6,657 nt of DNA, taken from positions 1 to 6,657 of the forward strand of contig CAMWVO010000106.1 of NCBI GenBank assembly GCA_947177695.1. The letters run 5' to 3'. This DNA comes from an uncultured Clostridia bacterium. Lineage in GTDB: Bacteria; Bacillota; Clostridia; Oscillospirales; Ruminococcaceae. The translations under genes and the position numbers were made by a program. This document shows positions 1 through 6,132 of the stretch, piece by piece (within the stretch, counting starts at the first letter, position 1; each line of letters starts with the position of its first letter). The notes under the pieces were generated by a model. The model was not told where the DNA came from. It made no database searches and worked only from the letters and a program-made list of their open reading frames with translations.

Positions 1-226
1 TAAGAAACTCGGAATATTCATAAATACTCTGTTTCGGACTATCCTCGGATAGTCCGTTTTTCATTGCTAATGCTTTAGTGCAGATTTTCTTAAATTCGGT
101 ATCATATTTCTCACGAGTAATACTGTTATTGCCAAATTTTCTCCGCAGATTGTAGCAGTTTCGAGAAAAAGCATTACAGCTCTTTTTGAACAACGCATCA
201 TTAGCAGTTTGGATAATGGATAAAGT
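1..226 (-). pseudogene. Partial open frame leaving the left edge, possible gene remnant
   Basis: On the minus strand a frame is open from just after a TAA at 227-229 to the left edge, giving about 75 codons. The translation looks protein-like: it is rich in Lys, Asn, Tyr and charged residues, for example NNSITREKYDTEFKKICTKA in the middle and KQSIYEYSEFL at the edge. There is no ATG with a Shine-Dalgarno sequence near its beginning (only TTG at 191-193 and ATT/ATC codons), so it may be a gene that has lost its 5' end, or a chance frame. It lies 33 bases beyond the stop of the relaxase gene. I do not recognise the family. A competing frame with an ATG at 253-255 has no ribosome binding site and a less protein-like composition. 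The hairpin at 35-56 lies within this frame. Confidence 0.3.
35..61 (+). terminator. Perfect plus-strand intrinsic terminator-like hairpin
   Basis: CGGACTATCC (35-44) and GGATAGTCCG (47-56) are perfect reverse complements, followed directly by five T (57-61). This is a rho-independent terminator for plus-strand transcription entering from left of the window; a TAA at 1-3 could be the stop of such a gene but this cannot be verified. No T-run follows in the minus direction, so it is not an obvious terminator for the relaxase gene. Confidence 0.6.
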
Positions 227-261
227 TTAAAGAACGGAACGCCTAAATAAAACATAACATC

Positions 262-1965
262 TCAACGTCCCACCCTCTTATTTCTCTTTTTCTTCGGCTG
301 TGGTTCATTAACCTGCTGTCGTTTTTGAGTTTTCTCCATTACAGCCCGTTTTTCGGTATCATCATTCAGAAGCAGTGAAGCCTCCTGTCTGCTTTTGGTC
401 ATAGAAGTAGCATTGTATTTCTCCCCGTAAGCTTTCTTTAACTGTTGTTCCGCAAGCTGCTCCTTGCTGGAACGTATTGCCTGCCGCGCTTCATACAGTT
501 CCTGCGAATCAAACTCTGCCCCCTGTTCACGCAGTTCGGCATATTTCTTTAAAGCAGCGTCAATTTTCTCGGAGTATGTTTTCTCCTGTTCATTAAATTT
601 TTTCAGCCCTGCCTCGGTATCGGCAATGTATTTCTTAACTTTGGAAATGCCGTCATCATCGGCGCAATCCAAATATTCAAGCAAAGCTGTTTTTTCGGAG
701 CACAGCTTCTCCAAAAGCTCGGTAAGTTCAGCAATTCGGGTATCAAGCTTCTTATGCTTTGAAAAGTTAAAAAATAGAGTATTTTTCTTTTCAGCGATAA
801 GCGTTTCACGTTCCTTGACAGCGTCATATATGTTATCTTCAAGCTCGTTGTATTTCTCAATTTTAGAATTTGTTTCCAACAAATAATTGGCATACTTTTT
901 CTGTCCAAAGCGAATGATGTTAAGTTGATAGCAGGATATAGTAACCTTTTGACGTATATTTTCCATTGCTTCTGCAATGGCGGGAATAGTGTTCCTGACT
1001 GCCTGCATAAGCTTTTTAACCGTTTCTTTAAGCTTGCGCAGAAGCAAATTGTCCTCCCTTATCTGACGGTTAAGCTCACAGCGTTCTGAAATAATTCCAT
1101 TAAGTTCCAATACCCTTGCCGTCACACCCTCGTGAACAGTAGGCTGTTCATCAATCCCTCTATCCACATGGCTGCGGTGGTCTATGGTTTCCTCCACGCC
1201 TGCCCGAGACAGATATTTGTTGTTAATATCCGCCCATGCCTTTCGCCATAAAACAAGCTGCTCGTCGCTGTTCCAACGCTCGGTAATGGGATTTTGCCTG
1301 CCGTACTTAGTGCTTTTAGGATACTTAGAAGCTCGCTCATACCCATGCGCTTCAGCTTCTGAAGGCGGCATATATATTTTCTTTCTGCCTACCTTGTACT
1401 GATATTGTTTCTCCCAACCGTCTAACTGCGCTGCCTTAAATTTTGAAGCGGTAAAGCCTTGTTCCACGCCGTTTCTGATACAAAGATATTCCTTTTCGGT
1501 CTTGTGCTGCCACTTGCCATTCTCGTTTAGCGGACGAACAGTCAGCATAATATGAGCGTGAGGATTATGCCCGTCCGTATCGTGAACAGCAACATCGGCG
1601 CACATTCCGTCGGCAATGAAATTATCCCCAATAAATTCTGACAACAACCTCACCCATTCGACTTTTTTCAGTTCAACAGGTAAAGCAACCACAAACTCAC
1701 GGGCAAGTCTGCTGTCCTTTGTCTTTTCGCTTTCTTCAACAGCGTTCCAAAGCTTTGCACGGTCTTTCCATTCGGGCGGCGCATACTGCGGCAGGAATAC
1801 GTGTTCCCATACAAGTCCCTGTTTTTTCGTATAGTCGTGCTGTATGCCGTCGTAATCGTTGTATATTTTATCGCAGCTCATATATGCGGCGGCAGCAACG
1901 GCAGAACGCCCCTCGCCTCTGCTAATTACCTTTGCTTCAAGATGATATATGGCTATAATTATCAC
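262..1965 (-). CDS. MobA/MobL-family (MOBQ) relaxase
   Basis: This is the DNA relaxase that would nick the transfer origin and stay bound to the 5' end during mobilization. Residues 5-28 match motif I of RSF1010 MobA (AIYHLEAKVISRGEGRSAVA, then AAAY). Tyr28 aligns with catalytic Tyr25 of RSF1010 MobA if counting begins at Ile4. The metal-binding histidine motif is at 128-138 (HDTDGHNPHAH), and the conserved end of the catalytic domain, IDHRSHVDRGIDEQPTVHEG, is at 261-280. From about 285 to 550 the protein is Lys/Glu/Leu-rich and probably coiled coil, and the C-terminus is strongly basic (PKKKRNKRVGR). At about 567 residues it has a normal length for clostridial MobA/MobL proteins. It lies alone between the oriT-like region and the left-edge frame, with no recognisable terminator behind it. 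The reading frame begins at GTG (1963-1965), but the true start is uncertain (see the ribosome-binding-site entry). Confidence 0.93.
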   Translation of the reverse strand: MIIIAIYHLEAKVISRGEGRSAVAAAAYMSCDKIYNDYDGIQHDYTKKQGLVWEHVFLPQYAPPEWKDRAKLWNAVEESEKTKDSRLAREFVVALPVELKKVEWVRLLSEFIGDNFIADGMCADVAVHDTDGHNPHAHIMLTVRPLNENGKWQHKTEKEYLCIRNGVEQGFTASKFKAAQLDGWEKQYQYKVGRKKIYMPPSEAEAHGYERASKYPKSTKYGRQNPITERWNSDEQLVLWRKAWADINNKYLSRAGVEETIDHRSHVDRGIDEQPTVHEGVTARVLELNGIISERCELNRQIREDNLLLRKLKETVKKLMQAVRNTIPAIAEAMENIRQKVTISCYQLNIIRFGQKKYANYLLETNSKIEKYNELEDNIYDAVKERETLIAEKKNTLFFNFSKHKKLDTRIAELTELLEKLCSEKTALLEYLDCADDDGISKVKKYIADTEAGLKKFNEQEKTYSEKIDAALKKYAELREQGAEFDSQELYEARQAIRSSKEQLAEQQLKKAYGEKYNATSMTKSRQEASLLLNDDTEKRAVMEKTQKRQQVNEPQPKKKRNKRVGR

Positions 1966-1975
1966 TGTCCTTTTT
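1957..1975 (-). promoter_or_regulatory. Relaxase ribosome binding site with start-codon conflict
   Basis: The minus-strand AAAAAGGA (1968-1975) is the only Shine-Dalgarno-like sequence. It ends 2 nt before GTG (1963-1965), 5 nt before an ATA, 8 nt before ATT (1957-1959) and 11 nt before the ATA (1954-1956) that occupies the Met position of the family's MAIYHL start. No ATG is available. By spacing, ATT is the best placed; by codon, GTG is. Confidence 0.5.
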
Positions 1976-1983
1976 GATATTTT

Positions 1984-2016
1984 GCGGCATTGTCCGCACG
2001 GCTTCCGCAGAAGCCG
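1984..2016. repeat. Two short inverted repeats between relaxase start and oriT
   Basis: CGGCTTC (1999-2005) and GAAGCCG (2010-2016) form a perfect 7-bp stem with loop CGCA. Just left of it GCGG (1984-1987) and CCGC (1994-1997) form a second, smaller stem. They lie in the presumed leader of the relaxase gene, in a GC-rich stretch, and could be relaxosome protein sites or mRNA structure. No convincing -35/-10 pair is visible here. Confidence 0.4.
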
Positions 2017-2060
2017 AACACCCCCTCGGAGAGCGCACGTTTCCGACCGCAGGGAGGGAT

Positions 2061-2108
2061 ACCACCGCCGTCCCCATAGGACGGTGGTGAGTAAGTGCGC
2101 CCTTCGGG
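2061..2108 (+). other. oriT: Probable origin of transfer (oriT), RSF1010/MOBQ type
   Basis: TAAGTGCGCCCT (2092-2103) closely resembles the nick region of RSF1010/R1162-type oriT (TAAATGCGCCCT as recalled), where cleavage falls between the G and C of GCG/CCC, here about 2099/2100. As in RSF1010, an inverted repeat lies immediately 5' on the same strand: ACCACCGCCGTCC (2061-2073) pairs imperfectly with GGACGGTGGT (2079-2088), with a 3-nt bulge. The site is about 130 bp upstream of a MOBQ relaxase gene, the usual place. The polarity predicts that the plus strand is transferred starting CCCTTCGGG and moving rightward, so the relaxase gene enters last (inference). Confidence 0.75.
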
Positions 2109-2152
2109 AAAAAAGCAGCGGGACGCTCGGTTGCCCGAACGTCCCGCTGCTT
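2109..2152 (-). terminator. Intrinsic terminator after the DUF3847-like gene
   Basis: A perfect 13-bp stem (AAGCAGCGGGACG at 2113-2125 with CGTCCCGCTGCTT at 2140-2152), with an inner TCGG/CCGA extension, is followed on the minus strand by six T (plus-strand A 2109-2114). The stem overlaps the stop codon of the 67-aa gene (2151-2153). It separates that gene from the relaxase, and lies immediately 3' of the nick site, so it might also form on the transferred single strand. Confidence 0.88.
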
Positions 2153-2354
2153 AGATTTGCGTCGCAATTTTGTATAAATAATACTCCAATTCATCAAGCT
2201 CCATAGAAGATACAACAGGGAAAACCTTTTCAAGAATAGCGCCCTCTTGAATTAACCGCCGTGTCCTAGCTTTTCGCTCCTTTACACGGTCACGCGCCTG
2301 CGCTTCCTCCAATCGGTGCTTCGCCTGCAATAATTTTTTCTCGTTCTCTGTCAT
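2151..2354 (-). CDS. Small charged DUF3847-like protein
   Basis: This is a 67-residue, highly charged protein. Its N-terminal half (about 3-35) is Lys/Arg/Glu-rich and probably helical, followed by the RKARTRRLIQEGAILE motif (28-43) that I recall from DUF3847 proteins encoded beside MobA/MobL relaxases in Clostridia elements. The function of that family is unknown; a DNA-binding accessory role at oriT is only a guess from position. The start is ATG (2352-2354), with a near-perfect AAAGGAGGA (2361-2369) about 6-7 nt upstream. It has its own terminator overlapping the stop codon and an intrinsic terminator upstream (2459-2501), so it is probably a single-gene transcript, although no clear promoter was found between them. 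Confidence 0.78.
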   Translation of the reverse strand: MTENEKKLLQAKHRLEEAQARDRVKERKARTRRLIQEGAILEKVFPVVSSMELDELEYYLYKIATQI

Positions 2355-2369
2355 TGAAATTCCTCCTTT

Positions 2370-2494
2370 GGTAGTAAAAACAAGCCGATTTGATATTAGT
2401 AAAATACCAAATTCACGCTTTTTGATAGTACAATTTTTTAAAAAATAATCGTGGTAGTAAAAAAGCCCTTGTTTGGTATTTTTGTAATATCAAA
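2370..2494. repeat. Paired 28-bp direct repeats carrying 23-bp palindromes (parC- or operator-like)
   Basis: Two 28-bp units, 2370-2397 and 2453-2480, both start with GGTAGTAAAAA and end with TTTGRTATT at the same spacing, and are offset by 83 bp. Each ends in the left arm of a palindrome: TTTGATATT-N5-AATACCAAA (2389-2411) and TTTGGTATT-N5-AATATCAAA (2472-2494). The two palindromes are 21/23 identical when one is reverse-complemented. A half-site TTTGATAGTA (2421-2430) and a 14-bp AT palindrome (2433-2446) lie between them. They sit between the parR-like gene and the DUF3847-like gene. They could be binding sites for the ParR-like protein or an operator; the rightmost one is also part of a terminator. 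Confidence 0.6.
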
Positions 2495-2501
2495 CAAGGG
2501 C
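2459..2501 (-). terminator. Intrinsic terminator of the parM-parR operon
   Basis: A 16-bp stem with one G-T wobble (left arm 2465-2480, loop 2481-2485, right arm 2486-2501, outer part GCCCTTGTTTG/CAAACAAGGGC) is followed on the minus strand by six T (plus A 2459-2464). It begins 10 bases beyond the parR-like stop codon (2512-2514). Its inner part coincides with one of the repeated palindromes. Confidence 0.88.
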
Positions 2502-2511
2502 GTAATTAATA

Positions 2512-2856
2512 TCAGAAGCTGTCCGCAAAGTCCAGAGCGGCGGAAAGTTCTTCATTATCGACAGATGCTGATGTTGCGGTAGCAACAGGTTGAGTAAATG
2601 CAGGTGTGATACGCAATGCGTTTTCAATGGTTTCTGTCACACGTTTCAGAAAAGCGTCCTCCTTCTCTCTTGTTTCAAGATACGGGTCGGCAGTAAGTCG
2701 AGCCTGTTTTTCAAAATATTCGTTTATCGCTGTAACAATGGCTTTGCTGTAGGAACGGTATTTCTTTTTGTCCATGCGCTGCAAATATTCAAAGGCTCGG
2801 CGGTCGTCCTCATCGGAAAGATTTAGACGTAATGTAGTCGTGTAGATTTGTTTCAT
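2512..2856 (-). CDS. ParR-like partition adaptor protein
   Basis: The product is 114 residues. Its position directly after an actin-like ParM gene and its layout suggest ParR, which binds a centromere-like DNA site and caps ParM filaments. The N-terminus (QIYTTTLRLNL, about 3-13) looks like the strand of a ribbon-helix-helix fold, followed by helices (FEYLQRM, then YRSYSKAIVTAINEYF at 33-48). The C-terminus is flexible (Ala/Thr/Pro-rich, about 84-98) and ends in an acidic amphipathic segment (NEELSAALDFADSF), as expected for the ParM-contacting tail. I chose ATG at 2854-2856 because AAAGGGTGG lies 6 nt upstream and the family-like strand begins there; an upstream ATG (2920-2922) would add 22 residues lying inside parM. 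The start overlaps the parM stop (ATGA), which implies translational coupling. ParR families diverge strongly, so the call rests partly on context. Confidence 0.72.
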   Translation of the reverse strand: MKQIYTTTLRLNLSDEDDRRAFEYLQRMDKKKYRSYSKAIVTAINEYFEKQARLTADPYLETREKEDAFLKRVTETIENALRITPAFTQPVATATSASVDNEELSAALDFADSF

Positions 2857-3782
2857 ACGATACCACCCTTTCTGTGGAGCTTCTGCTCGGCAAGCAGTTC
2901 GTACCCCTTTGCCGTGGCGCAAATATCCTCATTAATGATAACACGGTCTTTGTCATAGTCGGCAAAATTTTTGATAATACAGCTACCGCCGCCTACAACA
3001 TATAACCGCATTAATTCAGAGTCGTATTCGTGTTCGCGCAGTCTGCGGAAAATACCATCGGCGTATTCCGAAGCAGTAGCGCGGATAGCGGTCAAATAAC
3101 GTTCGCTGACATCGGCTGTACCGTGGCGGATAACGCGGTCAATCAAAGCCTCATCTACCGATTTTCCAAACTGCTTCATAAGATTTTCTCTCACGGCAAG
3201 CATACATTGATTTGCGCCGTATTTTTCGGTGTAGCACCTGTTTGCGACGGGTCGGCACTCGTTGATATACATAATATTCATTGTGCCGTTTCCAATATCG
3301 CAAAGCATATTGATACCTTTAAATTCGCGGAGCTTGTCCGCAACGGCGGAAAATCCCTGCGGAAAAATATCCGCGCCTGTAAATTCAACGTGATATCCAA
3401 TGCCTTTAAAAAAGAAATCGACATTTTCATTTTGCAAAAGGTATGCCTTGAAGCTATCTTTCTGCTCGCTTACCCATGTCAGGGGAAGTCCAGCCGCGAT
3501 ATGAACACGGGCAGACGTAAGATTGCGGATTTTCAGTTCTCTTGCGATCGCGGCAAGAGTTAGAATATAGTAATCGCTGTCGGTCATTTTGTCGGAAATA
3601 AATTCTTTATGTTCTTCTCCGATAACGTAAAATTTGTTCTCATAGACGAGCAAATTGTTTTTAAAAGTCGGCTCTTTGTCGTAAACTGCAACGCCTGTCT
3701 TGAAACAGCAGTGAGCAGTTTTAATATTACCGTAGCCGTGGTCGATACCGATAATAATAGGATTGTTGTTTGTAAAAATCAT
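2853..3782 (-). CDS. parM: ParM/StbA-like actin-type plasmid segregation ATPase
   Basis: This is an actin-fold ATPase that would polymerise into filaments to push sister DNA copies apart. The visible motifs are phosphate-1 IGIDHGYGNIKT (11-22, Asp14), phosphate-2 LCDIGNGTMNI (160-170, Asp162) and the adenosine motif YVVGGGSCIIKN (261-272), with a C-terminal ANAKG-like segment, ICATAKGYELL (287-297). Its 309 residues are close to R1 ParM (about 320). The start is ATG (3780-3782), with AGGAGG (3791-3796) 8 nt upstream. The stop overlaps the start of the parR-like gene. The terminator behind the recombinase gene leaves little room for a separate promoter, and I see none that is convincing, so transcription may depend on read-through or on a promoter overlapping that terminator. 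A partition ATPase next to a serine recombinase suggests the excised circle persists for some time. Confidence 0.88.
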   Translation of the reverse strand: MIFTNNNPIIIGIDHGYGNIKTAHCCFKTGVAVYDKEPTFKNNLLVYENKFYVIGEEHKEFISDKMTDSDYYILTLAAIARELKIRNLTSARVHIAAGLPLTWVSEQKDSFKAYLLQNENVDFFFKGIGYHVEFTGADIFPQGFSAVADKLREFKGINMLCDIGNGTMNIMYINECRPVANRCYTEKYGANQCMLAVRENLMKQFGKSVDEALIDRVIRHGTADVSERYLTAIRATASEYADGIFRRLREHEYDSELMRLYVVGGGSCIIKNFADYDKDRVIINEDICATAKGYELLAEQKLHRKGGIV

Positions 3783-3824
3783 AATATGTACCTCCTGCCT
3801 TTTGGCAAATATTTTTTTGAAATT

Positions 3825-3860
3825 AAAAAGGCAGCCTGTGAATTTCTCACAAGCTGCCTT
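3825..3860 (-). terminator. Intrinsic terminator after the serine recombinase gene
   Basis: A 14-bp stem with one mismatch (G-T wobble in the minus-strand RNA) pairs 3828-3841 with 3847-3860 around a 5-nt loop. On the minus strand it is followed by a T-run (plus A 3825-3829). It lies about 10 bases past the recombinase stop and just ahead of parM. Confidence 0.88.
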
Positions 3861-3869
3861 ATGCGTTAA

Positions 3870-5879
3870 TTATGTGGTTTTCCATTTCCTTTTTTCTGCG
3901 CTGCGTTTACGGTTCGCTTCTTCTCTGCAAGCGTCACAGCAATATTTTGCGTCTGCCCGTGTCGTACTGAAAGTATTTCCGCAAGTCGGACAAATAACAT
4001 CACGCCGTCTTTCTTCCGCTTTTTCGCGCATGTAATATTTACTGCGGCATTTAGGACTGCAAAATATTTTAGCGGTTGACTTTGCTTCAAAGGTTTCTCC
4101 GCAGCATTTACAAGTTACCTTGATAGGTACTCCCACGGTACGCTCGCCAGATTTAAGCTGCTGATAACGCACACGGCTGCGGGCACGTTCTTTTTTCAAA
4201 TACTCCTGCCGCTTGATTTCTTCAGGCGTAAGTTCAGGTGGCGGAAGCTCGAATTTACCGATAAAATTAAGATAAATTTCGACTTCCTGCACACGGTCGC
4301 CGTCCACCTTTTCGGGAGCGTGAACAATGATTTTTTCGATAAATTCATTTATCATCATTGGAGTAAGCTCCGAAAAATCGGTGTACTTCTTAGCAAGTTC
4401 AAGAAAATGTTCAACATGGGCTGTATCTTTCTCAAAAGAAGCTAACTGATTTTCCGCTTCCGATACCGAGGCTTGAAGTGTTTTCTGTTCCGCTTCGTAT
4501 TCCTTGATAAGAATGTCAAAGCGTTCCTCCGATATACGTCCAACGGCAAAGGATTCATATAGCTTTTTAATAATATTATCAAGCTCGGCAACACGCTTGC
4601 TGTCTTTTTTCAGCTTTCGCTTGACATCCTTAGCCGCTTCCTCCTGCCGTATCTGGGAAGCCGTCCGTACCTTTTCCATAAATTCATCTTTGTTGGAAAT
4701 AGCGTACTTGCTGACATTTTTTATTGTGTCCAAAATCAAAGTTTTCAGCGACTTTGTATTGATATAGTGGCTGCTGCAAGAAGCGCTATTTCGCTGTCCT
4801 GCTAATTTATGTGAGGAACATTCATAATTATCCGACGGATACGGATTACTCTTTGAACCGCCTTTTGAACGTTGGTTGTACATTTTTTCGCCGCAGTCGG
4901 CACAGTATACAAGCCCCGTCAGCGGATTTGCTTCACCTAAAGTGTCTATGCGTCTTGGAGTTCCACGGAGTTTTTGAACAAGCTCCCACGTTTCTTTGTC
5001 AATAATAGCTTCGTGAGTATTCTCAAAAATCAGCCAGTCCTCTTTCGGATTCATAACGGCATGTTTATCCTTGTAGGATTCCTTGTGCGAACGGAAGTTG
5101 ACCGTATGCCCCATATATTCGGGTTTTGAAAGTATCCGTCCGATAATAAAATCATTCCAGCCGTATGGATTTTCAAAGTGTTCTTTGCTTTTCCATACAC
5201 CCATACCCTTTTTACCAAAATATACGGCAGGAGTTTCGATTTTTTCCTCATAAAGTCTGCGTGCAATTTGAAACGGTCCCAAACCCTCAATAGTCAAACG
5301 ATAAATTTTACGGACAACAGCCGCCGCTTCTTCGTCAATTACCCATTTATATTTATCATTTGGGTCTTTCAAATATCCGTAAATTGCACAGTTCGTTGTA
5401 GGCTTTCCCGATTCGCCTTTTACGCGGATAGCAGTACGCTGCTTTCGGCTCAGATCCCGCAAATACCACTCATTCATAATATTAAGGAATGGAGCGAATT
5501 CGTTGCTGTTCTGGTCATCGCTGTCAACGCTGTTTGCTATTGCAACAAAGTGAACGCCGTGCTGACGGAACATTACCTCGGTATAAAATCCCGTCTGCAA
5601 ATAATCTCTGCCGATTCGGGACATATCCTTTACAATAACATGAGCAACTTTCCCCGCTTCAATATCGGCGACAAGTTTTTTCCACGCGGGGCGGTCAAAA
5701 TTTCCGCCGCTCCACCCGTCGTCCGTATAGTGGATACAGTTACTGTAGCCTTTCTGCTCGGCGTAGCTTTCAAGGTATTTTTTCTGATTAATTATTGAAT
5801 TACTGTCACCAATTTGGTCGTCGTCACGGGACAACCTTTCGTACAATGCCGTTATTTTTTCAGTCTGTAAAATTGCCAT
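3870..5879 (-). CDS. TnpX-type large serine recombinase
   Basis: This is a site-specific recombinase of the large serine family, expected to excise and integrate the element through a Ser-DNA intermediate. The catalytic domain (about 8-150) has YERLSRDD with nucleophile Ser17 and the DMSRIGRDYLQTG motif (85-97). The recombinase domain follows (about 165-310), including GYLKDP and a GRILSKPEYMGH block. The zinc ribbon has Cys326 and Cys329 (YCADCG) with likely partners Cys354 and Cys368, then a long Lys/Glu coiled coil (about 395-490) and a DUF4368-like segment (about 500-575). The C-terminus adds two tandem Cys modules with identical spacing: C590-x2-C593-x13-C607-x3-C611 and C630-x2-C633-x13-C647-x3-C651. 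At 669 residues it is slightly shorter than Tn4451 TnpX (about 707). The start is ATG (5877-5879), with AAAGGAG 9 nt upstream inside the tnpW-like gene. The gap to that gene is only 2 nt, so the two are co-transcribed and probably coupled. Confidence 0.93.
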   Translation of the reverse strand: MAILQTEKITALYERLSRDDDQIGDSNSIINQKKYLESYAEQKGYSNCIHYTDDGWSGGNFDRPAWKKLVADIEAGKVAHVIVKDMSRIGRDYLQTGFYTEVMFRQHGVHFVAIANSVDSDDQNSNEFAPFLNIMNEWYLRDLSRKQRTAIRVKGESGKPTTNCAIYGYLKDPNDKYKWVIDEEAAAVVRKIYRLTIEGLGPFQIARRLYEEKIETPAVYFGKKGMGVWKSKEHFENPYGWNDFIIGRILSKPEYMGHTVNFRSHKESYKDKHAVMNPKEDWLIFENTHEAIIDKETWELVQKLRGTPRRIDTLGEANPLTGLVYCADCGEKMYNQRSKGGSKSNPYPSDNYECSSHKLAGQRNSASCSSHYINTKSLKTLILDTIKNVSKYAISNKDEFMEKVRTASQIRQEEAAKDVKRKLKKDSKRVAELDNIIKKLYESFAVGRISEERFDILIKEYEAEQKTLQASVSEAENQLASFEKDTAHVEHFLELAKKYTDFSELTPMMINEFIEKIIVHAPEKVDGDRVQEVEIYLNFIGKFELPPPELTPEEIKRQEYLKKERARSRVRYQQLKSGERTVGVPIKVTCKCCGETFEAKSTAKIFCSPKCRSKYYMREKAEERRRDVICPTCGNTFSTTRADAKYCCDACREEANRKRSAEKRKWKTT

Positions 5880-5881
5880 AA

Positions 5882-6082
5882 TCAGGCGCTCCTTTCAGAC
5901 TGACGGCTCATTTGCGGTACTTCTATATTACCACATTTTTCTCTGCCAGTCAATATTTCGTTGCGAATAATTCTCAAAATTTTATCCTCCATTGTTTCAT
6001 GCGCCGTGTCATTAAATATTACCTTGACTTTATAGGTAGTTGAGCCGATACGATAAGTTGTGTAATAAAAATTCTTGTTCAC
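5882..6082 (-). CDS. tnpW: TnpW-family transposon-encoded protein
   Basis: This 66-residue protein carries the YRIGSTTYKVKVIFNDTAHE block (10-29) followed by TMEDKILRIIRNEIL (30-44), which matches my recollection of the TnpW family found beside TnpX-type recombinases in Tn4451-like elements. Its exact role is unestablished; it may be a small accessory or regulatory factor. The start is GTG (6080-6082), with AGGAGGG (6092-6098) 9 nt upstream. The stop lies 2 nt before the recombinase start, and the recombinase ribosome binding site is inside its last codons, so translation of this gene probably feeds the recombinase. It is the first gene of the leftward operon. Confidence 0.85.
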   Translation of the reverse strand: MNKNFYYTTYRIGSTTYKVKVIFNDTAHETMEDKILRIIRNEILTGREKCGNIEVPQMSRQSERSA

Positions 6083-6103
6083 TATACAAATCCCTCCTGC
6101 GTC

Positions 6104-6132
6104 TTGAAAATTTTGTAAAAATAGTGTATAAT
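6104..6132 (+). promoter_or_regulatory. Strong sigma-A-type promoter for the rightward gene
   Basis: The -35 box TTGAAA (6104-6109) and -10 box TATAAT (6127-6132) are separated by exactly 17 bp. Transcription would start near A6139 and run rightward through a roughly 190-base leader to the gene at 6330. The -35 box is only 5 bases from the tnpW ribosome binding site. Confidence 0.75.

Noticed and set aside
67..255. 62-codon minus-strand frame beginning at ATG 253-255
   Set aside because: There is no ribosome binding site, the start overlaps the spacer right after the relaxase stop, and the composition looks like a shadow of the adjacent, more protein-like frame.
464..977. Frames on both strands inside the relaxase gene (464-886 plus, 603-977 minus)
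   Set aside because: They lie wholly within the coiled-coil-encoding part of a well-supported gene, and the translations are Ser/Phe-rich antisense or frame-shifted shadows.
1937..2233. Overlapping 85-98 codon frames across the oriT region on both strands
   Set aside because: The sequence there is explained by oriT stems and a terminator; the translations are Arg/Pro-rich, the frames cut through the DUF3847-like gene and the relaxase start, and I see no supporting ribosome binding site.
2360..2501. CRISPR-like array
   Set aside because: There are only two imperfect units with one 55-bp gap, palindromic arms and a terminator role; no regular spacers and no cas genes.
3030..3563. 177-codon plus-strand frame opposite parM
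   Set aside because: It is antisense to the conserved ATPase motifs of parM, with no recognisable domain; the length comes from the codon bias of the real gene.
3797..3860. A dedicated parM promoter overlapping the recombinase terminator
   Set aside because: Only weak hexamer matches (TTGTGA or TTCACA with poor -10 partners) could be found, so none is annotated.
5178..5798. 206-codon plus-strand frame opposite the recombinase
   Set aside because: It is antisense to the catalytic domain of the serine recombinase, with no family resemblance.
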